Shown: positions 44,253 through 57,310 of the stretch, piece after piece
Layout of the letters: each line of letters opens with the position of its first letter
Position numbering within the stretch: the first letter of the stretch is position 1
Assembly: GCA_964019695.1 (NCBI GenBank)
Contig: OZ026515.1
Span: forward strand, 131,462,849 to 131,526,848
Direction: 5' to 3'
Length of the DNA stretch: 64,000 nucleotides
Origin: Loripinus fragilis
Taxonomy: Eukaryota; Mollusca; Bivalvia; Lucinida; Lucinidae
The notes under the pieces: model-generated
Told to the model about the DNA's origin: nothing
The model's database searches: none
Seen by the model: only the letters and a program-made list of their open reading frames with translations
Program-made: the position numbers and the translations under genes

Positions 44253-44258
44253 CCTACA

Positions 44259-45298
44259 TGTACTTTGTTTTCTGGAGCTCATAGACTTGCTGTAAGATGA
44301 ATATTTTTTATTATTGTGAGATTTTTTCACACCTAAATAGGGATGGATCCACTTGGCCCACTGCTTTGGAAAGAGATTGGCCATATTTTGAAATCATTGG
44401 TCAATGACGCGGGTCCGCCATAAATCTGAAGGCATGAGAGTGTTCCTGGTGTGGTATAGAAAATAGAATAAGCTGCGCATAAAATTATGTTTCTTAGTAT
44501 CAGACATCTTTCCTCCAACTTTTGTAAAATAAACTCTTTTTATAAAAACATTCCCACCAGGCTTAATTTGGGACCAGGCTGAGATCTGACCAGGCCGACT
44601 TGAACCAAGGCGTAGTTGACCCGCATTCCTCAGTAGATGTAGCTTCGTTAAAACTCCGTAACAGGGCCATCAATTTAGGTGGCTAAGATTCTTCTTGATT
44701 GTGAAAGATCTTATTCAAACATTCATAGGTCCAGATAAGGATAGTTTGTGCACCTAAAATTGCATTTATTTCCTTACCTTTCAATTTAAACATGTGTTTT
44801 TGGTGCTCGAAAGAACCCTTTCATTTAGATGGTTCTTTTGAGTACCCACAACATATGTTTTTGTTGAGAAATAAGAAAAATAATTTTCCAGTACGCACTC
44901 TTATCTGGGGGCATGTAAAACATGCATAAATGAAGGAAATACCTGCTGTTTTCACCGGATTATGCTTTACAACTTTGTACTTAGTTGTAAATTAAATGCG
45001 GCTGCAAGTGTTTTGTGAAAATAAATCCCGTTTTTGGCAAATGTGATTGGCTGCCTTGGTTATCAAGTAATGTGCTCTTTGATAATCTGCCACCATTATA
45101 GATCACGCCCTTCGCCACTCTCTGTAATATTCCGTGGTATGCAAAGGATCATAAACGTGCAACTTCCATTCTTTTCTAATTAACTTAGCAACCAACGTTA
45201 AGGTAACGACAGTGGGATGTTTTGTTACGTCGAAGATAAAAATAGCACCCCATAATGCAATATTATGAAATACTCTTCCAAAGGTTAATTATACACTA
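44259..45298. other. Intronic or intergenic stretch with one hairpin MITE
   Basis: Contains the ACTCAAAAGAACC hairpin at 44788-44860, in reverse layout (TTGTTGAGAAATAAGAAAAATAA follows it). Otherwise no feature. Confidence 0.5.
44788..44860. repeat. Hairpin MITE core, ACTCAAAAGAACC family
   Basis: 'ggtgctcgaaagaaccctt' faces 'atggttcttttgagtaccc', and the outer 'aaacatgtgtttt' faces 'aacatatgttt'. Confidence 0.7.
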
Positions 45299-45363
45299 CA
45301 AACAATATAGACTCAGATGAGATGGCACAAAATGTGGCATCTCATCTGGGTCCGTACTGTTTA
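45299..45363. repeat. Dispersed hairpin, CAGACCC family, copy 6
   Basis: Inner stem GATGAGATGGCAC/GTGGCATCTCATC. Compared with copy 4 it differs at several positions on both sides, so pairing is kept. Confidence 0.8.
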
Positions 45364-45645
45364 TAAAACATAGGATTGTAAAATAACTCAAAACTCTTCT
45401 AACCAACATATATGTTAAGTTGTAGCTGGGACTTTTTATCATACAGTTCTACTAAAAGTAAATTATTTACAGTATTGTAGCCTAATATTCACACATTTTG
45501 GCTTTTTCAGCCTTATCTAGATCTACACTATTTGCCAGAATAATTCTGGAGCAAACCTAAATTTCAGATTCTCAATCGGCAATTTTCGAAGGAACATGTG
45601 CTAAAATTGCTCACTGTTATATTTGTTTTATTTTTATAATTTTAG

Positions 45646-45737
45646 AGAAGGGCTGTCAAGCTACTGTAACACGTAATGTCAGTCTCCGAGTATTCGAAGT
45701 TGTGAAGAGGTTAAATAGCCTGACCTATTCAGCAAAG
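45646..45737 (+). CDS. Gene 2, candidate exon 2 (92 bp)
   Basis: The acceptor TTTTATTTTTATAATTTTAG (AG 45644-45645) and donor AAAG|GTAAAT (45738) bound a 30-codon frame, KGCQATVTRNVSLRVFEVVK, continuing R-L-N-S-L-T-Y-S-A-K. The other two frames are stopped. Entry phase takes one base from the previous exon; exit is phase 0 and fits exon 3. Not recognised at family level. Confidence 0.65.
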
Positions 45738-45929
45738 GTAAATGATCACTAAAAATCTTAAACATAGTTTCTAAAAAATCTGTTGTGTTGTTTTTGGCAA
45801 ACGTGTATTGAGATTGTGTTTAAAACGGGTGCCCAAAACAGTGACATATTGTGGTTGAGAACAGGGTTTCTGCTCTGACATCAGCGTAATGTCAAGATCA
45901 AGATAGTTTAGTAAGGCCAAATAAAACTA

Positions 45930-48235
45930 GAACGCCCAGTGGATGGGGCGCCATCGCAAATTCCCACGCTCAAGTTTTTGACCCCCAGCACCCACCCCTA
46001 AGACTCAGGCCGCCCTTTAAAGAATATTGGGTTGCCGTGCTCCTACCTACCCACCCAAAACAGGCCCTACCCAAAAAATGTTATTGCCTTTCTGACAATT
46101 TTTTTGTGTGTAAAATTCTCTAATTCTGTTAACAAACCCTTTAAAAATAAAATCATTAAAAGCTGTATTTTCATCGAGAAAGATTACAGAGACAGTAATC
46201 TGCATTCTTGCCTTATATACAGCATGTGTAGACCTCTAAAAGTGATAGCAAGAAGAGGTCATAAAATTATGCTGAATTTCTAAAAAAGAAAAAGACCTAC
46301 CTACATACCCAAACTGAATTTGATGGGTAGGAGCACGGCAAACAAATATATTTTTAAGGATGGCCTCACTCCTGTGGCATTACTCATGTCACCAGGGCTT
46401 TTTTTCACCATTTTGGGACAATGACCCATACCCCTGGAATTGGGAATTTTAGCGCGTAAACACCCAAAATTGGGAATTATTTAGTGTCCTTGGTTATAGT
46501 GTCAAATCATAAAATACATCATATTAATCTAAATTTGGCTGTACTGTTAACTTTAATTAGAATTGCATGATGTATTATATGAGGCTGTGAAATGCTGAAT
46601 ATTCCCAGAATCTCAGGGTCCCCACTCATATTTTTTGAGGGTGTCCTCTAGGGTAAAATTTTGGTGGTTCAGTTTTTTAGAGGGTACATGAAGCCACAAT
46701 AACTCTGACAGTCACTCATTTTGGAAGCACAGTGTAGGCCTAGATTTGTTATTAACTGCTTAAAGTTGACTATGCAAACCCACCATAAACAAATTTGAGC
46801 ATAATTTGTTGGAAATGACTAAGTTAACACACTGAAAAAAAAATTGGGCAGGGGTTCCCCTATACATAATGTTTTTTGCGTTCACCCCCAGCCCTTTCCC
46901 CCCGCCAACATAAAGTGGGGACAAGACAGAAAAACTGAAGAAGCGGGTGGGGTACTTGGAACTACAGAAACTTACACCAAAGTACCAGCTCCATCAGGTC
47001 TGATAGACAAGAGACAGCTAAGATAGTCAAAATAACATCTTACCTCTTTCATTTTTCGTCTCATTTGAGTCTCACTCTTACACACAGATGTACCAAATTA
47101 AACTAGCTGTTTATCAGCTGTTTGGTATCTATCTTTTATGCATCCGGAGAGGACACAACACCCCTGGGCCCTTATAATTTAACGGCAGGTTAAATTAATA
47201 CTCGATCAATATAACAACAGTCGTTAGAGAATGTAAACATCCGGTTCACACCACGCTAATTTTCGTGAATGGGAACCCTGAATACACAAGCTGTACAAAC
47301 AATTTTTAAGCAAACTTTTACTCGACAAATCGATGATTTGTTTTCGAATTTATTACGATTTGAAAGGGGAATTTTCCTTCGAAAATTGGGAAAAAAAGAT
47401 ACTTTTTGGCATGGGGAATATAACCGAATAACGGCTATAAAATCGGCCAAAAATAAGCCCTGGTCACAGAATGAAAATTCGGGTCAATATGTTTATGTCT
47501 TATTTGTGAGAACACAAACAAAGTTTGGTATAAAAATCTTTGAAATTGACTAAATTGTAAATGAAATTCCATGATATTTGACCTCACCCCAAGGTCACCA
47601 GTTTGGCCTAAGGGTAAAAATTTTACTTGCATTCTGTTCTGCTGATCATCCCCGTCAATTTGATATGCCACGTAACCATGTTCGAAATATATTTTTTTTG
47701 ACCCCGTGGGCACCCCCCGCGCCCCCAAGTCCCACCCCTGGGGCATGACCCAGGCATCAGAACAAAAATCCCGTTTGATATGTCTCATATCTTCTATTTG
47801 TAAAAACACACACAAAGTTTAGTATAAAAAATCTTTGAAATTAACTTTGTTATTGAAATTTAATGATATTTGACTTTTTGATCCCTCCTTAGGTGGGGGT
47901 GTCAAACATTTTTTTTGCTGTTGCACATCCCAATCATGTGAGCAGTGATTTTAAGTGGGATTTTGGGAAGCTACCTTTTCCTGAATATTTGGGAAAATAT
48001 TTCATAGAAATTGGGAAAATAAGTGCTAAAATACATGAAATTGGGAAGATAAAGGCCACTTTTGGATTGGGAGTGACTCCCATTTAAGGCGGTAAAAATG
48101 GCCAAATAAAATCACTGGTGAGTAACTTACTCACCAAATTTGGTTCGATTTCATCCAAGGAGATCGCATAATGGAGGGATGGAGGCGATTACAATAATCC
48201 CCTTCGCTTTTTACTAAAATAGCATGGGGATAAAA
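45930..48235. mobile_element. Second copy of the 'ggcgcgccatcgcaaa..cccacgc' element, with internal insertions
   Basis: Left edge 'ggggcgccatcgcaaattcccacgctc'; right edge 'gaggcgattacaataatcccc...gcatggggataaaa', as at 13060-13980. Inside are fragments of the 305-bp unit ('tcccacccctggggcatgacccagg', 'aaaatcccgtttgatatg', 'atttaatgatatttga') and a 'ttgggaagctacctttt...gggaaaata' repeat. Confidence 0.6.
47940..48110. repeat. 'ttgggattttgggaagctacc' repeat, copy 1
   Basis: Its counterpart at 48738-48902 shares 'gggattttgggaagctacctttt', 'catgaaattggga', 'tttggattgggagtgactccca' and 'aaggcggtaaa.atggccaaataaaatcactg'. Confidence 0.75.
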
Positions 48236-48585
48236 TTACCTGTGTTTAGGGTAGCCCGACCTAAAATTGACTGGTAAAACCTAGATTTTTTTACATATGT
48301 ATTGGGTGCTCAAAAGAACCATCTCATTGAGCTGAAGTCTCTTTAAATTGAGTCAGCAAGTATAGATGGTTGTTCAAAGTCTTTGAGTTAATAATGGATG
48401 AAAACGACTATTACTGATCGTCAAAAAAGATCTTTGAAAATGGTCAAAAGTCAGGGAAAAGTCATTAAAAAGTCAGTGATTTTGGAAATTGAAATTTAGT
48501 GGTAAAGGTCACATACAAAATTTGTGTCTATCGGGATTTTAGTTGAGAGTGTGTAATGAAAAAATAATTTTCTTATTTCTCAAAA

Positions 48586-48657
48586 AACATAATGTTGTAG
48601 ATACTCAAAAGAACCATTTCAATGAGACCCTTCTTTTGAGCACCCAAAACATATGTT
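48586..48657. repeat. Hairpin MITE core, ACTCAAAAGAACC family
   Basis: 'agatactcaaaagaacc' faces 'cttcttttgagcaccc', with the 'ttttcttatttctc' shoulder upstream. Confidence 0.7.
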
Positions 48658-48737
48658 AAAACTGATGGGTAAGAAAATATTTACCTTTTTACTCTATGTT
48701 GTTTATCTAAACCTATGGTCCATGCCCAGCTATTTTA

Positions 48738-48902
48738 TTTGGGATTTTGGGAAGCTACCTTTTTCTTCACATTTGGGAAAATACATCATAATAATTTGGA
48801 AAATAAGTACTAAAATACATGAAATTGGGAAAATAAAGGCCATTTTTGGATTGGGAATGACTCCCATATAAGGCGGTAAATATGGCCAAATAAAATCACT
48901 GA
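48738..48902. repeat. 'ttgggattttgggaagctacc' repeat, copy 2
   Basis: See 47940-48110. A shorter relative, 'ctggaattgggaattttagcgcgtaaac', is near 46434. Confidence 0.7.
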
Positions 48903-49444
48903 TGCCATATGTCCTGAACCCTTGCCTGATTCTTAAATTAGGCCAAATAAAATACCTGTGTTTAGGGTCACCTGACCCTACCTAAATTTACTGGTGAAAC
49001 CTAAACTTTTTTCAGGTTTTCTGGAAAAAATATAATTTTATACGTTTTGAAATCCCATAATTCTGGGATATTTCCCACTGGGAATTGGACCTGAGGCACC
49101 AAATCAAATTGCTGTACCAGTATTCATAATTTTGCGATCAAATTGTTTTCTTATCTAGTTCTATATCATTTTTATTCTCATCCGCTGCAATAGTGTTGGG
49201 CACAATATTTACCCTTTGCATACTGGGTAATTTTTCATTCTCTTTTTTTGTCGTCTGCTGACCTTTGAAAAAAATTCTTTTAGGTCAAAAATTTTGATCC
49301 AGATAAGGCCTGATGGAATAGGCCCAACATTCTGTCGGCCCTGATTTGGGTCCAAACTGCTTTTAAAGATTATCAGCAGATAACAAAAGTCACTACTGGC
49401 GTGCATAAAGAGTTTAAATTTTATTCTAATCTGTTTGTTTTCAG

Positions 49445-49547
49445 CATGGTGTTTGTTACTTTCAAGAGAGAACTTTGAGCTGTAAGGAACAAAGAAATGA
49501 ACCCTTATTGCTCCGAAGACAGCAGAGGAAATCTCAGAGAATTTCAG
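49445..49547 (+). CDS. Gene 2, candidate exon 3 (103 bp)
   Basis: The acceptor CTGTTTGTTTTCAG (AG 49443-49444) and donor TTTCAG|GTACAA (49548) bound a frame HGVCYFQERTLSCKEQR, then a basic Q/R-rich end (LLLRRQQRKSQRIS). It follows exon 2 in phase 0. The leftover G plus AG of exon 4 makes Glu. Three phase-matched junctions with good consensus sites argue for a real gene. Confidence 0.65.
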
Positions 49548-51403
49548 GTACAAGCTTTACCCAAAGCCTTCCTTTGGACAAAATAGACCTTTTTCTCATA
49601 AAGGGTTTAATGGCTATAGATGTGAGCTGCCCATATTCAAATTTCTAGCAATTTCTAGTGGTCCACTACATAAATCTTGTCAACCAATCCCCTGGGTTAA
49701 AACTGGCCACACCCCTGGAGATCAGTGGCTCTCATAGACTTATATTATATATATGTGTTAAAAAGGTTCTGCCATCAACTAAGGTCAAATGGAGACATGG
49801 CTACACTTTAGTCTTATCCCACAGGCATGAGTGCCACAGCTAAAAATGTTATAGAGCCATGGCTAATGGGCCCCTACATAAATCCTGCCACCCATGCCCA
49901 CTTGGGTATAAATAAATCTTCCCTGAAACCATGAGTCCAACAGCTTCTGTAGTTAGTATGCAATTCGAAGTAGTTCCCTACCAAAATCCTGCCATCCATG
50001 CCCCTTGGGTTCAAATTGGCAAAGCCCCGGTATACTCCAAATAAACAATCTTCTGAAACCATAAGTCAACAGCTCAGGTGAGCATTTTAGGTTCATTGAG
50101 TTCCTGAGGAATTTTCCTAATTTTCTGGAGTCGTGACCAGAGTCCTGTTGAATTTGAAAAAATATCATTAAGAATCATGATGCAGTCTAAAAGAACTGGA
50201 CTGCCAGGTTAAATGGATTAAAAAATCCCTACAAGAAACTAGCAGTGTAAAGCTATTCCATATATGTCCACCATAAAAACTCATGAAAATTTGCACGAAA
50301 ATGTGAAAGAAAACCTGTTTCATTCACATTTTTATTAAAATTTTCATATGCATTTGTAACTTTGGTATTTTTGTTCAATCATTTTCATTGAATTTTCACC
50401 AATCAGGCCTAGGAAAATCCCTGGTGACACACTCTGGAGATTCATAATATCAGGTGAATAACTCCAAATTGATATCTGCAATACACTTGTAACCTTTTAA
50501 ACACTTGAAATCGTTATATTATAAGACAAAAAGATGTTTTATTCCCATATTTTACATGAATTTTTTTCAGGGCTGCCTAAGGATACAATGACTCAAGTGT
50601 CAGTTTAGTAAGTTTGGAAGCAAACTATGGTGTATAGCTTAATATTGTATAATATCACATATAGCCCCTTTTTGACTGGTGCAAGAACTATTTTACTCTT
50701 TGCATGCTGGGTAATTTTGCATGCATATTTGTCGTCTGCTGATGTTTTTCAAAATCATTTTTTTTTTCATAAAATTCTATTTAGGAATACCATCACAGTC
50801 AAACAATTTGGATACAGATTAGGCTGGACATTTTGTCAGGTCTGATCTGGGTCCAAACTGTTTGTAAAGGTTATAAAGAATAAAGAATGCATAGGTTTCT
50901 AGCTATCTTTGATCTATGTTCATCGATAGTATTAACGTTTGTGATTGCCACCTATCTGGTGTGTAGTCTTTCAGTCTAAACTTTAACTTGTTACCAGTCA
51001 CGAAGGGGTTTAAGCACATGGTATATAGAGAGTGGCATTAACTAGCTTATGCCTTATAATAGAAAGTGTGTTTCAGGTTAAGGGGGATGACAACATATAA
51101 GCTCAATGCTTACTACAAAATCCTAGAAATATTGTACAGTAGAACTTCAATGGCTCTAATAGGCTAGGGACTATGAAAAATAGTTCTAGCCAATGGTAGA
51201 TTCAGCCATCCCGGATGGATTATGCATAAAATGACCTGAAGGGACCATGATGATAGTTCTGGCAAGCCCAGATTAATGAGCCATCAAGAGTTCGAGCCAT
51301 TGAAGTTTTACTGTATGTATATCATAATGTGAATAGGATATTGCTGTCACCAAGACCTATTTAATCATTTGTAAACAGGAAACCCCTAAACACGGTCCTT
51401 TGA
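49548..51403. other. Gene 2 intron: decayed repeats
   Basis: Degenerate inverted 'gatccagataaggcc...ggccctgatttgggtc' motifs at 49299-49366 and 50808-50866 look like eroded hairpins of the CAGACCC family. Each is near 'ctttgcat.ctgggtaatttt' and 'gtcgtctgctga'. Nothing coding was seen. Confidence 0.45.
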
Positions 51404-51468
51404 CAAACAGTGAAGACCCAAATGACTTGCAGCATAATGTTGCATTTCATCAGGGTCTGCACCCTTTG
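51404..51468. repeat. Dispersed hairpin, CAGACCC family, copy 7
   Basis: 'caaacagtgaagaccc' faces 'gggtctgcaccctttg'. The inner stem is partly decayed. Confidence 0.65.
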
Positions 51469-52227
51469 CAAGATTAAAACATCCTTCAGAGGCAGAAATC
51501 CTGATAATTTAGAAAGTTCTACCTGTTACCCCTTACAGAACACAATTTAGGCAATCCATTATACTTATTGTACTAAAACCTTTTCATATGATCTTTAACT
51601 GTAATCTGAAACACATTTTTTTTTTATTCGGCCTCAGAATAATTTGGATCACCTCACCGGAAAATTTGTCTTCTGGGTTAGGGAGCAACAGACTTACTTG
51701 CTCAGCTACAGAGACTAGCTTGAATTTTCAAAATTTGAAAGTACAGTGAATTTACTATCACTTGACAACTCCATTCAACCGCTATGGTTACTTGATTATT
51801 TTTAATGTACTACACTCCACCCCAATTTTTATCCTGTTAAATTGCAGCATTCTGTGTGTAGGTATGTATTTATATTCAGAGTGGAAAACCGTGTGGATCC
51901 CAATCAGCCAGCTGATCTGGATCTACACTGTTTTCTAAAGAGGATATGGCCGGGGTCAGCAGGGCTAGGGTTAACTTTGCATTCAACTCAGGGGAAAAGA
52001 AAAAGACTACTTTCTTAGAAGCAGTCTTTTCTGGGATTATTTTTTTGTACATGATTTTCCTGTTGAGTAATTTGCTTCTGACACTAAAATGTGTCTTTGA
52101 GATAGTTCCTCTAAGTACAGTTCCTCTAAGTACATATAGATATATTGCTGTCTATAGATGCAATAAAACTGACCTGAGCACCTCATCTGTTGCTAAGTAC
52201 TGGTTCAACCCAGGAAGACAGGAAGTA

Positions 52228-52470
52228 TTCTTTTAGGGAGCACAGTGGCTCAGTGGTAGAGTGCTTGACTGGAGACAGTTAGAGCATCACCTGCATCATT
52301 GTGTTGTGTCCTTGAGCAAGACACATTTATCCTTGCTTAGTGCTGGTTCAACCCAGGAAGACCGGTCCAGACATAGCTGAAAATTGTTTGCTGGGGCGAA
52401 AAGAATCAAAACAAACAAAAGGAAGTCTTCTCAACATGACTGAACAAATTGGTGACTGGTACGTAAAGAA
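52228..52470 (+). mobile_element. tRNA-derived SINE, copy 2
   Basis: 'gcacagtggctcagtggtagagtgcttgact' (box A region), 'gtgttgtgtccttgagcaagacac' and 'gtgctggttcaacccaggaag'. A short preceding piece (52193-52216) repeats the 'tactggttcaacccaggaagac' end, so an older copy may adjoin. Confidence 0.75.
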
Positions 52471-52734
52471 TTAACACAAACAGACAATAAATCTGAGCCT
52501 TTTGAGGCAGGTTTTCCTTTGAGATGATTCTTATCTTATCACAGGTGTATGGTGTATGTATCTTAATACGATAGCCCATATATATTAGCACATTGGTGTA
52601 ATGTATCACTTAGTTTATATTATCTCTTAGAATGTAGCATGGTGTGATCTTATGTATATCTTACAGTATAATAATAATCTTTATATTACGGATTGGTGTG
52701 ATGTATCACTTGTTTAATATCACAGCATGGCATG

Positions 52735-52865
52735 ATACGGGCCACGACACGAGAAAACCTGTCTTCGGGGGTTTGCGAACAGTACAGCCGCAGACCAGCC
52801 TGTGCATCTGGGCAGTCTTATCAGCGCCTTTGTTGTTCGCTTTTTGCAAAGTATCAAATGTTAAA
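52735..52865. repeat. Dispersed 'cctgtcttcgggggtttgcgaacagt' repeat
   Basis: Shares 'ccgcagaccagcctg.gcatc...cagtct.atcagcgcctttgttgttcg' in inverse arrangement with 30580-30650. Confidence 0.6.
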
Positions 52866-52879
52866 TTGCTACAGGTGAA

Positions 52880-53190
52880 GTAAGTAAGGGTGCAAAGATC
52901 AGGAATCTATACAATCAAGTACCACACCTGACCCAGGATACCAATGGGAAAGTGACAAACTCATAGTAGACATCACAAACGAGAGCCAAGAGGTCAGCCC
53001 TTTCCCAGCAGGTGACCACAAAGCACATATAAACAGACGCGCACAAAGACACAGCAAACACAAGACAGAACAAAAACATTAAAGATCCACAAAAGAAGTA
53101 CCGCCTTGGAACGGTCAGTAAAATATTTTACTGGAGGGCTTAAACCAGTTTTACGGCGCCAACCTCACCCTAGATTCTGATGTGGACCAG
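52880..53190 (-). mobile_element. Retroelement 3' tail fragment (- orientation)
   Basis: 'caatcaagtaccacacctgacc', 'gagagccaagaggtcagccc', 'gtaccgccttggaacggtca' and 'gagggcttaaaccagtttta': the complement of the 43050-43330 tail. Confidence 0.85.
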
Positions 53191-53299
53191 GACCAGAAGT
53201 TTCATTTTTCTAGCTAGTCTCTGTAGCTGAGGAGACTGGTTTGAATCTCGCTTTGTCGGAAACCCTGAAGACAGATTTTTTCGAGTCGCAGCCCATATT

Positions 53300-54806
53300 A
53301 TCGGGTAACCATACTGATATCGGCGAATATGGTCTCTTTCATATCCCAACAAGGGACAATAGTCAACAATATCAGTGTGGTAACCCTTTTATTATATAGC
53401 TATAAATATTTTGTACCATCTTGGAAAGTGTACGAAGTACATTGTAAATAACTTTAAATGATGTGAAGTTCTGATTTTGCCAAATTGCCTAGTACTTACC
53501 CCTGTGACCTCACAAATATCTCCTTTTGTAACGTCATTTCAGTGGATATTGGCATGCTTGTTACTCAGCTTTGTTTTACTTATTTCATATTCATAGCTAT
53601 ATGATAAAATTTATCACACATTTGGGTCACTATTTGCTGTTCTTTTCTGCCAACTGGTTATCTACCCGAAGGGCTTACAACAGGACTATCTGCCGGAAGG
53701 GCTTATAACAGGAACTTCAGGAAGTCATGTATTTTGAACGGAGAGAGGTTCTCATGCTCGACTCAAGATGTTCACTTTGATGATTTTAGATGTAAACCAA
53801 TGGCCTGACATAATGCAAAGTTTACGTCAGTCCTCTTTTCTACTTACATTTTTGTACTTCACATGCATAAAACAGTGAATTGGAATATATGATAAACAGA
53901 TGATAATACTAACAAAAGCACGTTATGGTGGTGTCTTGAGCTAATTATTTAAAACTTTGTATTTTTTTCTTACCCACCCATATCAAATAGTGATGGGTTG
54001 GTCAGTCAACTAGATACGGGACAGTGCATGCGATTTCCCAACTTACTGTGGATGGACAATGACCATGGACTTTGCAATGGACCGATGTTTACAATCAGAC
54101 GCTCGTCAAAGTCACAGCCTTGGTGCTGATTGGATTGACAAATAAATAACGAGACAGGAAAGAAACGCCTACCTTGCAGTGTTCTATATGCCAAATAGCA
54201 TGTATACAAAAGCTGCATCATTCTTATTGTATTAGATCTATTCCTGGACATTGTGACCTTCAGACAGACATTTGGTACTGTCTCGGTGACATAATCTCTT
54301 GTCTGCAAATAGATTTAACTTTGCCTGCTGGAGCTACTTACCTTTGCATACAATTTTAACAGATCAGTTTGTTCGGAAAGTGACACTAAAATATTGCGGG
54401 CTTGCAACAGTTTGAAACCAGATCAGACATGATCAAACGGTCTGACTGGTGATGTTCCTAAAATAGTCTTGATATTAAATTGTACATGATAAAGATGACA
54501 AAAATATGAAAACTTCTCTAGCATGCAAAGAGTTATAATAAGCTCATTTCAAATCACGTCAGAGTCAAAAATCTTTTTATCTGGAGTTTGAAAAGCCTTC
54601 AAAATGAATACCGCTTTGATCTTTACCCTTAGAACGTTGATCATAACAAATTGCACTGTACACTCATGAATTTCAGGGAGATAATAGACCTTGATATTAT
54701 TTCATATGAATCAACTACCAACAGACAATTCGCATGAAATGTCTTTTCTTATTTGGTTTCTATTAAAAGACAGCAAAAAACTTTAAAAGTGTTGTTTGTT
54801 AGCTCA
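53300..54806. other. Gene 2 intron, no feature recognised
   Basis: AT-rich, short random frames only. A weak 'ccagatcagac...gtctgactggt' inverted motif is near 54418. Confidence 0.4.
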
Positions 54807-56500
54807 CCTGAGCCGAAGGCTCATTGGTGAGCTTAAAGTATACCAGTGACTCCGTCGTCCGTCCGCCCGTCCGTCGTCCGCCGTCCATCAACATTTTCAA
54901 ACATCTTCTCTGAAACTACTGGGCCAATAGAACTCATATTTCATATGGAGACTCCTTAGGATGGGGGAACGAAAGTTTGTTCAAATGGTCCTAGTCACAT
55001 GACCAAAATGGTCGCCACTCCCATATATGGTAAAAACTTTTAAAAAATCTTCTTCTCCAGAACCAGAAGGCCAATGGCCTTGGGACTTAGTATGTAGCAT
55101 TGGGGTTGTGGGGCCTACCAAGTTTGTTCAAATTATGATCCTAGGTTGACCTTGACCTACTTAATGTCAAGGTCAAATTTGCTTCCTAATGCATTTAATC
55201 GGGAAAATTTCTGAAAAGTTATTTTTTTGAAAACTGTTGAAGCTTTAGTCATTATTCTCAATTCATATGTTTAACCTAATGAGACAATGGCTATAAAGTA
55301 GTTCCAAAGGTCAAGGTTAGCCTTTGACCTTTCAGCTTAGGTTGCTCAAATTGGAGTCCCATCAATATATTAAAACATAGTTTTCTCACAAATCATTAGC
55401 CCAATTGAACTCAAATTTCATGTGAAGACTCCTTATGACAAGTTAGCCAAAATTTATGCAAAAATTTTTGGTCACATGACCAAGATGGCCCATATAAGGT
55501 AGAAACCATTTAAAAATCTTGATCTCCAGAACCAGAAGGTATATGACCTTGGGACTTGGTATGTAGCATTGGGGATGTGGGGCCTACCAAGTTTGTTGAA
55601 ATGATGAACCTAAGTTGACCTTGACCTTCTTAACGTCAAGGTCAAATTTTCTTCTTATGCATTTAAATGGGAATTTTTTTGAAAAGTTCATTTTTTGAAA
55701 ACTGTTGAAGCCAAAGTCATTATTCTCACTTGATATGATAAATCAAATGAGACAATGGCTATAAATAAGTTTCAGAGGTCAAAGTTGACCTTTACCTTTT
55801 CAGCCAAGGTCGCTCATATTGGAGTCCCATCAACTCATTAAAACATAGTTTCCTCAGAAACCACTAGGCCATTTGAACTCAAGTTTCATATGAAGATTTC
55901 TTATGATAGGTTAGCCAAAGTTTGTACCAATTGTACTGGTCACGACCAAGATGGCCATCAAGCCCATATATGGTAAACACCCTTTAAATATCTTCTTCTC
56001 TGCAACCAAAAGGCCAATGGCCTTGGGACTTGGTGTGTAGCTTTGGGGATGTGGGCCCTACCAGAACTGCACAAATGATGAATCTAGGTTGACCTTGACC
56101 TACTTTATGGCAAGGTCAAATTTGATTCCTAATGCATTTATATGGGAAAAATCTTGAAATATTCATTTTTCTATAACTGTTTAGGCCGAAATACTTGCAA
56201 GAAATGTTTAACCTAATGTGACAAGCGTTTTATATAAGTACCAAATGTCTAGCTGACCTGTGACCTTTTATCCAAGGCCACTCATTTGGACTGTCACATA
56301 CCTATCTAAACATCTTTTCCTCAGAAATCACTGGGCAGTTTGATGGAGTATTCATTAGATTGTTTTAGGTCACTTGACCAAAATGGCTGCAACCCCCATA
56401 AAACAAAATTTGTTTCATTATAAGCCGTAGTTGCTCTTGACCTATTTTAACAATATTAAGGAGATCAGGTGAGCGCTTCAGGACTATCAGGTCCTCTAGT
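54807..56500. repeat. Tandem repeat block (about four 400-bp units) with AGCTCACCTGAGC start
   Basis: Opens with a small hairpin, 'agctcacctgagccgaaggctcattggtgagct', and closes with 'caggtgagcgcttcaggactatcaggtcctc'. Units repeat 'ctcaaatttcatatgaagactccttatga', 'ggtcacatgaccaagatggcc', 'ccagaaccagaaggc.aatggccttgggactt' and 'ttgaccttgacctact'. The same family is interrupted at 3780-4545/9211-9487. Confidence 0.85.
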
Positions 56501-57125
56501 TTAATTATCCCGTAAGAAATGTGTGATTACTGCAACCTTGCACAATCTTTCTACACAGACCCAGGAGAGAATTTATTGGATACATGATACGTTTATTTGC
56601 TGCGGAATAAAGCTGTGCACCAAGCTACACAACACTGAGCCTGATATTTGTTATCTATGACACGTCAAAAGCATCTTTTTTAGGAGCACTGACAGGTTAC
56701 ATATACAGTGACCTTTCCCTTTACACAAGGTAGGCGTTGCTTTCCTAATACATGAATCCAATCAGGATAGACCATGTGACTTTGTGATGAGCTGCTGACA
56801 ATCGTTGTGCTTGCGCTCGTGAATCTGTTTGTCCATGGTCGTGTTCCAACTGCAGTATCGCATCAGTGAACATTCTCAAATACATAAAGTGTGGATGTGG
56901 ATGAAGGCTCAGACCAAAATTTAGATCTCGAGCTTTGCTGAATGCATCAGCATGGATAGTTGTTAGAAGCATTTACTCATATGCGATATGTACTGTGTGG
57001 CATATATATATATTTCATAGAATAGCTAATTACTTGATGACTAACTGTTATTAATTCCTTTAAAATTATTCCTTAATTATATGGCCATAGTCAACAAACA
57101 TTATAGTCTACACAGATCAGACTGC
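56501..57125. other. Gene 2 intron, no feature recognised
   Basis: No coding or repeat signal beyond short AT stretches. Confidence 0.4.
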
Positions 57126-57310
57126 TTGAGGGAGTACAGTGACTTAGTGGTAATGTACTTAACTAAATTGAGGGGTTGCAGGTTTGACCCTCACCAGTGG
57201 CACTGCCTTGTCCTTGAGCAAGACACATTAATCCCTCCTAAGAACTGGTTCAGCCCAGGCAAACCAGTCCCCGAATAGCTGAAATATTGTTGACTGATGT
57301 AAATAATCAA
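57126..57310 (+). mobile_element. tRNA-derived SINE, copy 3
   Basis: 'gtacagtgacttagtggtaatgtacttaac' (box A region), 'gggttgcaggtttgaccctcacc' (close to a box B), 'ttgtccttgagcaagacacatt' and 'ctggttcagcccaggcaaacc'. Confidence 0.75.

Noticed and set aside
41450..44640. A single large element bounded by 'gtcaactcggcctgg' and its inverted echo near 44600
   Set aside because: The inverted match is weak and no target duplication could be found; the interval holds two unrelated elements.
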